Shown: positions 17,838 to 26,793 of the stretch, one piece after another
Layout: each line of letters begins with the position of its first letter
Position numbering within the stretch: position 1 is the first letter of the stretch
Assembly: GCA_964580575.1 (NCBI GenBank)
Contig: CAZOLJ010000001.1
Coordinates: 57,268-121,267, forward strand
DNA: 64,000 bases
Source of the DNA: CAVPDE01 sp964580575
GTDB taxonomy: Bacteria; Desulfobacterota; DSM-4660; Desulfatiglandales; HGW-15
Reading direction: 5' to 3'
Made by a program: the position numbers and the translations under genes
Notes under the pieces: generated by a model
Told to the model about the DNA's origin: nothing
Databases searched by the model: none
Seen by the model: only the letters and a program-made list of their open reading frames with translations

Positions 17838-18929
17838 CTAGGCATAATCCAGAATTCGATCCACAATGAGAGCCGAAGGCTGGAGGGAATCCTCCGCGTT
17901 TCGTCTCCTCAGGGTGTGAAAGGTTCTCAGGAATTGGTGTATCCGGTCCATGTCGAATTCTGAAAGGAGAGCATTTTCTCCAATTCCCTCGTTCCTTTCC
18001 GTTCGGGCCCGCAACACCATGCAGGGCTTGTTCAGATAGTAACACTCCTCCTGGATGCTTCCGCCGTCTGTCATGACATAATCCGCCCCTGCGACAAGAC
18101 CGATGAATTCAAGATAAGAGAGCAAGGGTGAAAGAGTGACATTGTCTATTCGCAGAATCTCCTCTAAGAGGCCTGTCCGGCGCAACTGGTTGCGCGTTGG
18201 CTCATGGAGGACAAACACCATCGCCCGCTCCTGCGCGGCGCTGCGGATGATCTCGACGACCATCTTCAGCCGCGTGTGCGAAAAAAGGGTCTCCACCCTG
18301 TGAAGGGTCATGACCGCGTAAGGCCGACGGCAGGGGTTTTCCTCTCTGATCCGGCTGGCGGCATACCGAACCGAGTCAAGCCCTGTGTTCGCTCCAATGA
18401 GGACCGCCTTCCTTTCATAGCCCATTTTGAGGAGATTCTGAAACGCGGAATCGGACGGTGCAAACAAAAGGTCACTGGTATGCATCGCTATCCTTCGGAT
18501 GATCTCCTCGGGAAAGGGATCGAGCAAGTCAAAGCTCCTGAGTCCCGCCTCCACATGGGCCACAAAGAGACCGCACCGCTTCGCGTACAAAAGAGAAATC
18601 AGGGTGGTGAGGGTATCCCCGTGTATCAGGCAGATGCCTTTCTCGTTCCCGAAAATCCGTCCGAAGTTTCGCCGAGGGATGAAAAGAATAGACAGAAGAT
18701 GCCTCATCGACCAGGCAAGCGCTTGGGGCACGGTCTTGATGTTGGAGCGCTCACGGCGCAGCAGTACGTCCGGCTCACCGATGCCGAACTGCCGCAGGAG
18801 GTCACCGGTCAGCCCGGCATGCTGCCCTGCATCAATCAGATTGAAAGACTTGCCGCGTTTCTGGAGCTCCTGAAGGATGGGCGACATCTTGATGAACTGC
18901 GCTTTTGTGCCGATAAAGACATGAATCAT
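17838..18929 (-). CDS. UDP-N-acetylglucosamine 2-epimerase family protein (divergent)
   Basis: 363 residues, the length of WecB-type epimerases that interconvert UDP-GlcNAc and UDP-ManNAc. The fold markers are present: HGDTLTTL, HVEAGLRS, PFPEEIIRR and GGSIQEE. Several signature positions differ from the canonical form: GTKAQFIKM in place of GTRPExIKM, TLHRVETL in place of TLHRxEN, and TDGGSIQEE in place of SDSGGxQEE. The Arg of the UDP-binding GTRPE motif is Lys here. It may be a non-canonical epimerase or use another UDP sugar. A 141-bp spacer with nothing recognisable separates it from the methyltransferase gene. Confidence 0.75.
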   Translation of the reverse strand: MIHVFIGTKAQFIKMSPILQELQKRGKSFNLIDAGQHAGLTGDLLRQFGIGEPDVLLRRERSNIKTVPQALAWSMRHLLSILFIPRRNFGRIFGNEKGICLIHGDTLTTLISLLYAKRCGLFVAHVEAGLRSFDLLDPFPEEIIRRIAMHTSDLLFAPSDSAFQNLLKMGYERKAVLIGANTGLDSVRYAASRIREENPCRRPYAVMTLHRVETLFSHTRLKMVVEIIRSAAQERAMVFVLHEPTRNQLRRTGLLEEILRIDNVTLSPLLSYLEFIGLVAGADYVMTDGGSIQEECYYLNKPCMVLRARTERNEGIGENALLSEFDMDRIHQFLRTFHTLRRRNAEDSLQPSALIVDRILDYA

Positions 18930-19016
18930 GGTTCTGCGGAGAGCATCAGTCCAAAGATCCTTGCTCGCTTTTTCCGCTCATCCTCTCCGTCGCGCTCCTC
19001 CTCCGGAATGGGAAAA

Positions 19017-19892
19017 TCAATTGAGTCTGCTGCCTTCACTTCTTTCAAATCTCATCTGGCAGATTTGCTCCGACACAAGTCCGATCATGAAAATGGTCAC
19101 TGAAGTTGTAAACAAGAGGGCGCTCATGTTGGTGAATCGGCCCCACCGGACAAAAGTGTAAAGGTAGTAGCAGAGTCCGGTCGCAAAGAGAAAAACGCTG
19201 ACAGGAAGAAAAATGCGCAAGGGGGAGTAAAGGGCGCAGATCTTGGTGATGATCATGAAAAATCTTATTCCATCCCTGAAGATTCTGATCTTGCTTTTGC
19301 CCTCTTTCCTGGCTGCCGCATGGACAGGAGTATACTTCAGGCTCCTTCCACTTCTCAAAACACCAAGCGTCAACGTCGTGGGATAAGAGTAGGTGTTCGG
19401 AAGAAGGTAAAGGAAGTCGCGGGCAATCTCGGATTTAATCGCCCTGAACCCGGAAGTGAGGTCTTCCACACGGAATTTTGCCACGTAGGAAGCAAACAGA
19501 TTGTAGAGAGCGTTGGCCAGACCGCGCCAGCGAGAAGCGTGGTGGCCTCGCGCTCTTGCACCCACCACCATGTCATACTGTGGAAGAAACTCCATCATGC
19601 TTTGGATGTCTTTTGGATCGTGCTGCCCGTCCGCGTCCATGAAGACCAGGACATCTCCTGAGGCGATTCTGATGCCGCTCTTGATGGCCGCCCCGTTTCC
19701 TATGTTGTAGGGGTGACTGTACACAATGGCGCCGGCCTCTTTGGCCACTTCCGCGGTATGGTCGGTTGACCCATCGTTGACGACAATGATCTCATAGTTG
19801 GGATAGAGCTGATTGATCTGCCTTATGATTTGGCCAATACTTTCCCCTTCATTGAAAGCGGGAATGATCACTGAAACGCTCAACTCACCCAT
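19017..19892 (-). CDS. GT2 glycosyltransferase with C-terminal membrane segments (DPM1/polyprenyl-P type)
   Basis: 291 residues. The GT-A catalytic domain covers residues 1-~220: VIIPAFNEGESIGQII, VVNDGSTDHT, FMDADGQHDP (DxD-type) and the DLTSGFRA motif typical of polyprenyl-phosphate mannose/glucose synthases. Two to three hydrophobic segments follow (FLPVSVFLFATGLCYYLY and a later one). Such enzymes load a sugar on undecaprenyl phosphate, the donor for GT-C proteins like the one downstream at 19972. It is on the minus strand in the same direction as its neighbours. Confidence 0.85.
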   Translation of the reverse strand: MGELSVSVIIPAFNEGESIGQIIRQINQLYPNYEIIVVNDGSTDHTAEVAKEAGAIVYSHPYNIGNGAAIKSGIRIASGDVLVFMDADGQHDPKDIQSMMEFLPQYDMVVGARARGHHASRWRGLANALYNLFASYVAKFRVEDLTSGFRAIKSEIARDFLYLLPNTYSYPTTLTLGVLRSGRSLKYTPVHAAARKEGKSKIRIFRDGIRFFMIITKICALYSPLRIFLPVSVFLFATGLCYYLYTFVRWGRFTNMSALLFTTSVTIFMIGLVSEQICQMRFERSEGSRLN

Positions 19893-19971
19893 GCGCGCCT
19901 CTTCCTCGTCTGATCAACACCGAGAATTCTTTTGCCGAGCATCATTATTCTACACAAAGAGACTTCCCTTT

Positions 19972-21648
19972 TCAATCCAATGATTTCAGCAGACCTAAGA
20001 CATAGAATCCGTTTCTGTTGAAAAGGATTCGGGTGTACTTGCCGAAGAATTCGTTCAGTTTGTTCTTTTCCATATCAGAAAGACTGGTTTCAGCCCATCT
20101 TTTGAAAAAAGGATCGCTAATGAAGAGGTGGGTGACCTTTTCCCTCTCCAGTCCAGCGAGGATATCCGCAGGGGCTTTTGATTCTAGAAAAAGGGTTCCA
20201 AGAAGGCCTTCTCCAAGAACATAATTTCTGTCACAATAATAGCCTCGATCGCCCAGAAAGAGCAGCATCACCTTCGCGTCTTGCGGCAAAACCCTGTTGA
20301 TGAATCGCATCGCCGCATACTCCGGTCGATGCCTTTCGAGATAGGCGTCTCGGCTGACTGCGCCGGAAATGTACCCGAAGGGCTCCACTTCCTTGAACTG
20401 AGCCACCACATACCGTCCGTTGTAAGCCGAGGCCGAGGCCAGCGCTGCGAACAGGAGAGCGAAGGCAACGTATTTTCCCAGACGTCCCTCTTGCTTCTCA
20501 ATCGCCCTGTGAAGCTTCTCAGCCCCCAGCACGGTCAAAACCGCCAACACCGGAATGATCGGTGCAATGTAGCGTATCCTGAGATCACTCGTGAAAAAGG
20601 CGATGGCAAAGAACAGGACAACAAAGGCGAGCAGGATCTTCTTTTCTGTTCTGGCCCCCTCTTGCTCCTCTCGCATTCGCCAAAAAGCGAAACCGGGAAA
20701 GAGAAGGAGGAAAGGATTCAGCTTTCCGTCAAAGTGTTTCGGGCTTCCGTCCTCTCCTTCAAAAAAGATCCGCAGGGGCACCAGCGCGATCTCCCACCAG
20801 GGCTCATGATATACTCCCTCCCGAATGACAAAGACTCCGAGCCCAGGTCTGATGGTATCGGCCCGGCCTCCTGTGGTCTCAGAATCCCCGTTTTTCGGCG
20901 GATTGAACGCCCGTTCAAACAGAGGATAGACCGGGTTCTGCTTCCAAGCGTAATTCCTTGCCATCCAGGGCGAAAAAACCAAGAGGGCCACCACAAGGAA
21001 CAGCAGGCCGTGCGATGCCGAGCGAAAGAAATTTCCCTTAGCCCGGTGTGCGGATAAGACAGGGACAAAGAGGGCGAGCAGAGCTGTGGTCACCAGGGCG
21101 TTGTACTTGGTCCCCATCGCGAGCCCTGCCATGACTCCCGAGAAGATCAGAAACCTCCTCTTGAATCCGCTTTCCGCCCACCTCAGTAAAAGGAGCAGTG
21201 AGGCAAAGGAAAAGAAGACAACGCCCAGGTCCACATAGGCGGTGATGGAGAGCTTGACAATGACGGGAATGGAAAGGAAAAACACCGCCCCGAACAGCGC
21301 ATAACCCCGCCCGGTCCTCCTTATCAAATAAGCGAAAAGGAGTCCTGCGGTGAGGAGGGCAAAAGTGAAATGAATGAATTTGGGAACAATGTCATTGCCG
21401 AAATAGAGGGGAACGAGGTAGAGCAGGTCCAGGTTCATGGGATAGTAGGAGAAAGGCATGAACGGAAGCTCAATCATCCCTCCGTGTTTGAGATAAAGCT
21501 TGGGGACAGCCAGGTGATGAACGAGTTCGTCTTTGCTCACCGGCGGGACAAGAGAAAGAATAACAATGCAAAGAACCATCAGCGCAAAAAGCCCCGCAAG
21601 CAATACCGAAACATACCGAGCGCTATGGTTCAATGTGGTTTCTTTCAT
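19972..21648 (-). CDS. GT-C membrane glycosyltransferase (PMT/ArnT-like)
   Basis: 558 residues with about a dozen hydrophobic segments and a C-terminal soluble part of ~150 residues. The first loop carries SKDELVHHLAVPKLYL, with the acidic pair after membrane helix 1 as in GT-C catalytic loops. AGLAMGTKYNAL and the C-terminal HLFISDPFFKRW are typical of the 'glycosyltransferase family 39' relatives in Gram-negative envelope clusters. Its ATG overlaps the stop of the upstream DUF2723 gene by 4 nt. It probably uses a polyprenyl-phosphate sugar made by the GT2 at 19017. Confidence 0.75.
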   Translation of the reverse strand: MKETTLNHSARYVSVLLAGLFALMVLCIVILSLVPPVSKDELVHHLAVPKLYLKHGGMIELPFMPFSYYPMNLDLLYLVPLYFGNDIVPKFIHFTFALLTAGLLFAYLIRRTGRGYALFGAVFFLSIPVIVKLSITAYVDLGVVFFSFASLLLLLRWAESGFKRRFLIFSGVMAGLAMGTKYNALVTTALLALFVPVLSAHRAKGNFFRSASHGLLFLVVALLVFSPWMARNYAWKQNPVYPLFERAFNPPKNGDSETTGGRADTIRPGLGVFVIREGVYHEPWWEIALVPLRIFFEGEDGSPKHFDGKLNPFLLLFPGFAFWRMREEQEGARTEKKILLAFVVLFFAIAFFTSDLRIRYIAPIIPVLAVLTVLGAEKLHRAIEKQEGRLGKYVAFALLFAALASASAYNGRYVVAQFKEVEPFGYISGAVSRDAYLERHRPEYAAMRFINRVLPQDAKVMLLFLGDRGYYCDRNYVLGEGLLGTLFLESKAPADILAGLEREKVTHLFISDPFFKRWAETSLSDMEKNKLNEFFGKYTRILFNRNGFYVLGLLKSLD

Positions 21649-23078
21649 GTCACCCTTTCCGAACAGCCCTGGAGCTCTCCTCTGCTCCAGCCTTTGCCTC
21701 CATACTTCCGAAGATAGAACTGGGAGGTCCGATTCTTTGGGTTGATCTTCAAGGCGGCTTCAAAGTACTGGATCGATTCCTGAACCATCTCAAAATTCGC
21801 AAAACCAAAACCGGTCAGCATCAGCGTCTGATCATAACCTTGGACCAACGTGTCCATTTTCCTGACCCAGAGGAGACCCTCCAGAGTCTCACCCCGGCTT
21901 TTGTGGTAGAGGGCCCGGCGGTGATAGTACTCTGTGATGAGGATCTTCTCCAACGGGGCAAGAACTCTTCGAATCTCCTCCTCTGTGAAATCCCTCCACT
22001 CCATCACCCTCAAAGGAGCGTCCTCCTCTGCAACTTTGAAAACAAGGCCCGCGGGCCGGCAGCGGACAGGCTCTTGGGTTTGAACATAATGGGTGGTATA
22101 CAGCCTTCCCTCCCTGATCAAAAGAGCCACCTTGTCCTGATCCCCCAGCCCAATCCGAGGATTCAAAAGCACGATATCCGGCCGTTCACCCTCCACCAGA
22201 TGGTAATAGAGGATGGGAAAAAGATGATTGTCTCCCTCGGCGTAAAGGGTGGCTCCGGCCGGCAAGTGGGACAAGAGCTGCTCCACATAGGGTTTCAGCA
22301 ACGTGTTGTGTGAACGATCGTTTTTTTCAAAGTTCCAACCGAGAGACAGCGCGGGGATGACCGCCAACACCACCACAAGGAAGGTGAAGACTCTGCGAGA
22401 GCAGGAGGTCAGGGTCCAAGCGATGAGCACGGCACAGGCGAAGTAAAGACCGATGTAACCGGGCGCCGAATACCGTTTCAGCAGAAAGAGGTCCAGGTGA
22501 GAGCCGTGAAGGCTGAGGAGGAACTCGCTCAGGATGAACAAAGCGACCCCCAGCAGGGCCAGGCGGAATGCCGTCTCCGCACTCGTTTTCCTCAGGAGGG
22601 CCATCACGGTCAAGGCGAGGGCAAGGATCGGCAGCAGGGGGGAGGCCTCCGCCAGAAAGGCTTTTGAGTGAAACAGAAGAACTTCCAAGAAATCTCCTGC
22701 ATCAGCGACATCGGTGTTGATGAAGTAGTTTCTTCTGGAAATATAACTGAGGAACCTGTCGAGCGAATCAGGATTTCCCCAGTTGATGACAGGATCGGTT
22801 GTCGCTCGAATCGGGATGTACAGGTAAAGACAAAGTCCCGGCAAAAGGTAAAGGCTCCAGGCCAGGACCTGTTTCAGGGAGACTTGTTTATGGATCAGCA
22901 GCGAGAGAAAAGTCCAGGCCACCAATGCGAGAAGCACCAAAGACAAGGTCAGCCAGTAAACCCCAAAGGCAAGAAGCCCTGAAAGGCATGCCCAACCCCT
23001 TTCGGGATGAATTTTCGCGACGCGGATGGCAGTGTCTCTCTTTTCCGGGTTCAAGCTGTTCGGGCGTCCTTGGTTCAA
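21645..23078 (-). CDS. DUF2723/TPR membrane protein lacking its N-terminal domain
   Basis: 477 residues from a TTG start preceded by AAGGAG. Compared with the 685-residue relative at 39125-41182, the first membrane helix (LLAFGVYWLTLS) is joined directly to a helix from well inside the domain (LVLLALVAWTFLSLL), so the catalytic-looking loop (GDSGELSGAAF in the relative) and ~150 residues are gone in frame. The rest is intact: LYLYIPIRATTDP, WGNPDSLDRF, GDNHLFPILYY and a TPR-like C-terminus. Likely a deletion derivative, though the frame remains open. Its function as a GT-C-like protein is doubtful. Confidence 0.6.
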   Translation of the reverse strand: MNQGRPNSLNPEKRDTAIRVAKIHPERGWACLSGLLAFGVYWLTLSLVLLALVAWTFLSLLIHKQVSLKQVLAWSLYLLPGLCLYLYIPIRATTDPVINWGNPDSLDRFLSYISRRNYFINTDVADAGDFLEVLLFHSKAFLAEASPLLPILALALTVMALLRKTSAETAFRLALLGVALFILSEFLLSLHGSHLDLFLLKRYSAPGYIGLYFACAVLIAWTLTSCSRRVFTFLVVVLAVIPALSLGWNFEKNDRSHNTLLKPYVEQLLSHLPAGATLYAEGDNHLFPILYYHLVEGERPDIVLLNPRIGLGDQDKVALLIREGRLYTTHYVQTQEPVRCRPAGLVFKVAEEDAPLRVMEWRDFTEEEIRRVLAPLEKILITEYYHRRALYHKSRGETLEGLLWVRKMDTLVQGYDQTLMLTGFGFANFEMVQESIQYFEAALKINPKNRTSQFYLRKYGGKGWSRGELQGCSERVT

Positions 23079-23406
23079 ACCGCTCCTTGAGAAGACTTAC
23101 TCTTTTCGATCAGGCCGCAGCCTGTGAGCGACGTTGATGCGGATCAACTCTTTCATGGGACCAGAGCTTTCTTGAACCGGCCTTTGTTATAGCAGTCTCA
23201 CCACCTTTTTGCACCTCCTCTTCGGCGCAGGGCCTCTTCCAGGACAAAATCCCCGAACGTTGGTCGTAACACACTAAAATCTCAAAGATATTGACTTGAT
23301 GACGTTTTCATACTATTCGTTTGCTGGGGGGGCAAGAGCCCGTCTGCATCTTGGGTTTACCGACGGGTTCACCTTCTGCCAGGAGGTGCGAGAAAAAAAG
23401 GCAACA
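23079..23406. other. Non-coding spacer between diverging transcription units
   Basis: The 328-bp gap between the minus-strand DUF2723 gene and the plus-strand YfhO remnant contains no recognisable gene. A possible weak promoter for the plus strand is TTGACT at 23291-23296 with TATTCG 17 bp further on. Nothing else stands out. Confidence 0.35.
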
Positions 23407-24565
23407 ATGAGACCGGACCGCCTGATCAATCATGTCTGCTTCGCTGTATCGGCCCTCCTGGTGCTTTTCTTTTTCTACCCTGTTCTTTTCTCCAGCGACA
23501 CGTTCTTCCTTCGGGATATGCACCGGTGGTTTTATCCTGGAAAGCACTTCCTCGCCCAATCCCTGCAGGACCGAATTATCCCCTACTGGTGCCCGAATTA
23601 CTTCTGCGGCGCTCCGTTCCTCAGCGACCTTCAGTCCGGCGTCTTCTATCCTCCTTGCCTGATCTTCACCCTCTTGCCCTTTCCCTGGTCCTTCAATCTG
23701 TACGTCTGCCTGCATTTCTATCTGGGGTTTCTGTTCTGTTACGGTCTTCTGAAGAGCATCGGCCTCTCCTCTAAAACCGCCCTGCTCATCAGCGTCTCCT
23801 TTTGTTACGGAAGTTTCGTCATCGCATCGGTCAACACGCTGAATAACTTGTCCGCGTCGATCTGGCTCCCTGCGGTCTTGTGGGCTTTCCATGAAGCCAG
23901 AGCGAAAAACAAGCGATCGGCGCATGGATGGACTGTCCTTTCTCTGACGCTGTGCCTTCTGGGCGGCGAGCCCCAGATCTTTCTATTCACCATTGTCCTG
24001 CTCGCGCTTTTCGCCTTTTTTCTTCCTCGCAACGAACAGAGGTTCGATTGGAGCTTCGGCATCATGAACCTTGGCATGATCGTTCTGTTTGTCCTGGCTG
24101 CTCTCCTGGTGGCCGCGGCGCAGCTGGGCCCCGCTTTTGCGGACTACAGGCTTTCCGTCCGCGCTGAAGGATTCACGTTCCAGGAGGCAGCTAGGTTTTC
24201 TCTACAGCCGTCCATGCTGCAGCACCTGCTCCTGCCTCTGGTCTTCCCGCCGCAGTTTGAAACAGAATCACCAAACCATTCTCGATGATCCGTCCACTCA
24301 GGTCATTGCCGGGGGAAGCATCCCGAAGACATCTCACGCCGGCTTCTTCAAAGAGGTCGACTCCCTTCGTTATGAAAAGGACGGCCGGATCCGGATCAGG
24401 GTCACCTCTCACCGGCCGGGCGTCCTAGTGCTTTCAGAATCGTCCTATCCCGGCTGGCAGGTGATCGCAGATGGACAAAAGAAGGAATGCCTGTCGCTCA
24501 ATCTGCTGTTTCAGGGGGTAGAGCTCCCGTCCGGGCAGAGAACCTTTTCTGGAGGCGCCTTATGA
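23407..24565 (+). pseudogene. YfhO-like membrane protein with large internal deletion
   Basis: From the ATG at 23407 about 285 residues match the N-terminal membrane half of the complete YfhO-like proteins at 31081 and 33575 (FYPGKHFLAQSLQDRIIPYW, LGGEPQIFLFT, QLGPAFADYRL). The frame ends at 24288 just after HLLLPLVFPPQF. In another frame from about 24275 the C-terminal periplasmic part resumes (ILDDPSTQVIAGGS ... LSESSYPGWQVIADGQ ... VELPSGQRTF) and stops at 24565. Relative to the ~780-residue paralogs roughly 400 residues are missing in the middle plus the last helix. This is a broken gene, or an assembly collapse. Confidence 0.7.
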
Positions 24566-24875
24566 AACTCTCTGTGATCATTCCCTGCTACAATGAGAGA
24601 AATCTTGTTTCCGAGCTGGTCTCTCTCGTCAGGAGGTCTCCGGTGGAAGACAAGGAGATCATCGTGGTGGATGACGGATCGAGTGACGGAACCACGGAGC
24701 TGATCAAGGCCGGTCTTGAGAAGGAAGTGGATAAAGTCGTCTACCACCGGGTGAATCAGGGCAAAGGAGCTGCGATTCGGTCGGGGCTGGACCAGGCCAC
24801 CGGCGAGATGGTCATCATTCAGGATGCGGACCTGGAGTACGATCCCCATGAATACCCCAGGCTCATCGCCCAAAG
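24562..24875 (+). pseudogene. Truncated GT2 glycosyltransferase (polyprenyl-P sugar synthase type)
   Basis: A good ribosome site (GGAGG, 7 nt) precedes the ATG at 24562, which overlaps the YfhO remnant stop as ATGA. About 105 residues match the N-terminal half of DPM1-like GT2 enzymes: VIIPCYNERNLVSELV, VVDDGSSDGTTELI, NQGKGAAIRSG, IIQDADLEYDPHEYPRLI. Homology ends abruptly there; the remaining ~120 residues, including the acceptor-side motif, are missing, and sequence of a different gene follows. It is inactive as a glycosyltransferase if the sequence is right. Confidence 0.75.
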
Positions 24876-26080
24876 CACCGTGTTTTGGGAAAAGGACCCT
24901 TACCTTCAGAACCGGCTGTTTTCATTTTTGTTTTTGCCTTCAGCCTCGCTCTGTTCCTGCAGTGGAACTTCGGCCCTTCCCTCGCCAGAAGCGGCCTCAC
25001 CGTGTTGCTTCTCCGGAGCATTCCCCGCTTTTTCGCTCATGCCCACTTTGCTGCGACCGACATGCCGATGACCGCTTTTCTGATGCTCTTTGTCTTGGCC
25101 GCAAGCAAAGGCATGGATCAAGGGAGCCCCTGGCTTGCAGGAATGCTTCTCGGGTTTCTCGTCAGCATCAAGGTGACCTCTGTGCTTCTTGCTGTTCCCC
25201 TTCTCACGTTTTTTCTCATCCCGCACAGGACCCAGGCCCAAAAGGCGCTGCGCACGGTTTCGCTCATGGCACTGACCGCAGGCCTCACCTTTTATGTGCT
25301 CAATCCGGACTGGTGGTTCTCACCCCTGGCCAGAAGCGTGGAGTTCGTCACCCAGACCGTGACCCGGAACCACTGGGCCCCTTTGTCCGTGTATTTCGGA
25401 GGAACCATCTATTTCTACCGAGGGCCTTTCACCTACCCCTTTGTCATGTTCTTCATCACCACACCCCTGCTCCATGTCTTTTTTCTTCTGGTCGGCCTTG
25501 AATGCCTTTTCCATGACAAACCGGCCAGGACCGATGTGGGATTTCGTCGTGCGCTCGCCTGGGAGATCCCCTGCCACCCTTGCGCTGCGGCTGGGCCTTG
25601 CAGGAGGCTCTCTGGCCCTTTTTGCCCTGGACATCCGTAACCCTGCAAGACAGCCTCCTTATGAGCTCTCCTACTATAACCGCTCAGTGGGGGGATTGGC
25701 TGGTGCGCACCAAAGGGGTTACGAAACAACCTACTGGTGGGAGATCCTCAATGACTCTGCTCTGAAGGAATTGGATTCTCTGACACGGGGTTCAAGAGTC
25801 TATTTTCCTGTACCACCTGCGGATTTTTTTCATGCATATGACCAAGGCAGGGAAAACCAGGTTCATTCCCGCTCTTGAACCCTTGGGTGCGGAGTTCATA
25901 CTCATCTTCGGGAGGCCCTACGTGAAGTTTTGGGAGGAGCGAACTTCTTCTGTTTTAAGGCAAGACGGAAAGACGGCAGTTCCTGTCTGGGGCATTACGG
26001 TCGATTCCGTGCCTCTATTGCGGTTGTATCAAATCAGAGGAGCAGGCGGCTCTTCAGTATCAAGCAAAAACCATCCCTAG
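24876..26080 (+). pseudogene. PMT/ArnT-like GT-C gene with N-terminal loss, internal deletion and frameshift
   Basis: Three blocks of a dolichyl-P-mannose mannosyltransferase-like protein lie in three frames. Block 1 (about 24885-25530) starts inside the protein with SIPRFFAHAHFAATDMPMTA, a core PMT motif. Block 2 (about 25570-25850) is C-terminal (PPYELSYYNRSVGGLAGA, YETTYWWEIL). Block 3 (about 25845-26080) continues after a one-base shift near 25845 (GKTRFIPALEPLGAEF, VPLLRLYQI). The first ~100 residues and about 100 internal residues are missing. Its 3' end overlaps the convergent gene at 26060. Confidence 0.75.
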
Positions 26081-26698
26081 AATCCACAACGCGAAGAATA
26101 AGATCGCCAGCCCGACCCAGAGAACCGCCCGGTGCATCATCCCACCGGATCGTTCCTCTTTCCCCAGAACCCATCGGGCAAAGCCCAGCACCGATCCTAT
26201 CCATCCAAGGAAACTGAGGACCACGACCACGCTCCACCCCACATCAGGCTGAGGGTCCTTCATTGCAGGAACCGGTTCTCCCTTGACCCGAAGGGCGGAG
26301 AGGGTTTGGATCTTGCTCTCAGCGCGTTGGATCCAATCCTTGCCGGGTCTGAAAAGATGGCTCGCTCCGTAGAATCCGTTCCTGATGGATTCGTAGGCGA
26401 TCAGGGCCAGCCGGGGGTCCTTTTCCTGTTCAGCACGCTCACCGATCTCCCAGAGTCGTTTCGCGGACCTCTCCACGTAAGGGTTGAGCGGGGCGTACCA
26501 GTGAAGGGAACGATCAAAATAAGTAATGGCTCTGATGGTCTGATTCTCCTTCAGAAGCGTTTCTGCGGTTTTGTAGTCCTGCATGGATCCATAGAAGACC
26601 CTGCCCCATAGGACAAAGAGGAGCAAAACAGCGACCGCCGCGGCCTTGAGAATCACACTTGAAACCAGGTGCCTACGCGGCGTGGAGTTGCTTTGCAT
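26060..26698 (-). CDS. Membrane protein of unknown function
   Basis: 212 residues, no family recognised. Residues ~17-37 are an N-terminal membrane anchor (AAAVAVLLLFVLWGRVFY). Residues ~40-145 look like two or three TPR-like helical pairs (YKTAETLLKENQTIRAITYF, DPRLALIAYESIRNGFYGAS). Two further membrane helices follow at about 154-175 and 190-210. Proteins of this shape accompany GT-C transferases in envelope clusters, but no function can be given. It is transcribed towards the broken PMT gene and away from the AT-rich spacer at 26700. Confidence 0.6.
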   Translation of the reverse strand: MQSNSTPRRHLVSSVILKAAAVAVLLLFVLWGRVFYGSMQDYKTAETLLKENQTIRAITYFDRSLHWYAPLNPYVERSAKRLWEIGERAEQEKDPRLALIAYESIRNGFYGASHLFRPGKDWIQRAESKIQTLSALRVKGEPVPAMKDPQPDVGWSVVVVLSFLGWIGSVLGFARWVLGKEERSGGMMHRAVLWVGLAILFFALWILGMVFA

Positions 26699-26710
26699 AA
26701 CGGAAAACCG

Positions 26711-26790
26711 TGAAGATTATATAAATTTATTGCTATTTTTAGCAAAATTCTATATAAATAGCTATAAAAATCTAAAAAGAAGTTCTAACA
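26711..26790. promoter_or_regulatory. AT-rich divergent promoter/regulatory spacer
   Basis: A stretch of about 80 bp is strikingly AT-rich against the surrounding GC-rich coding DNA. It holds a direct repeat TATATAAAT (26718-26726 and 26751-26759) and an inverted repeat TTGCTA/TAGCAA with a 4-nt loop (26730-26745). It separates the minus-strand hypothetical gene from the plus-strand sugar cluster beginning at 26794, so it likely carries both promoters and a regulator or xenogeneic-silencer site. Confidence 0.5.
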
Positions 26791-26793
26791 AGT

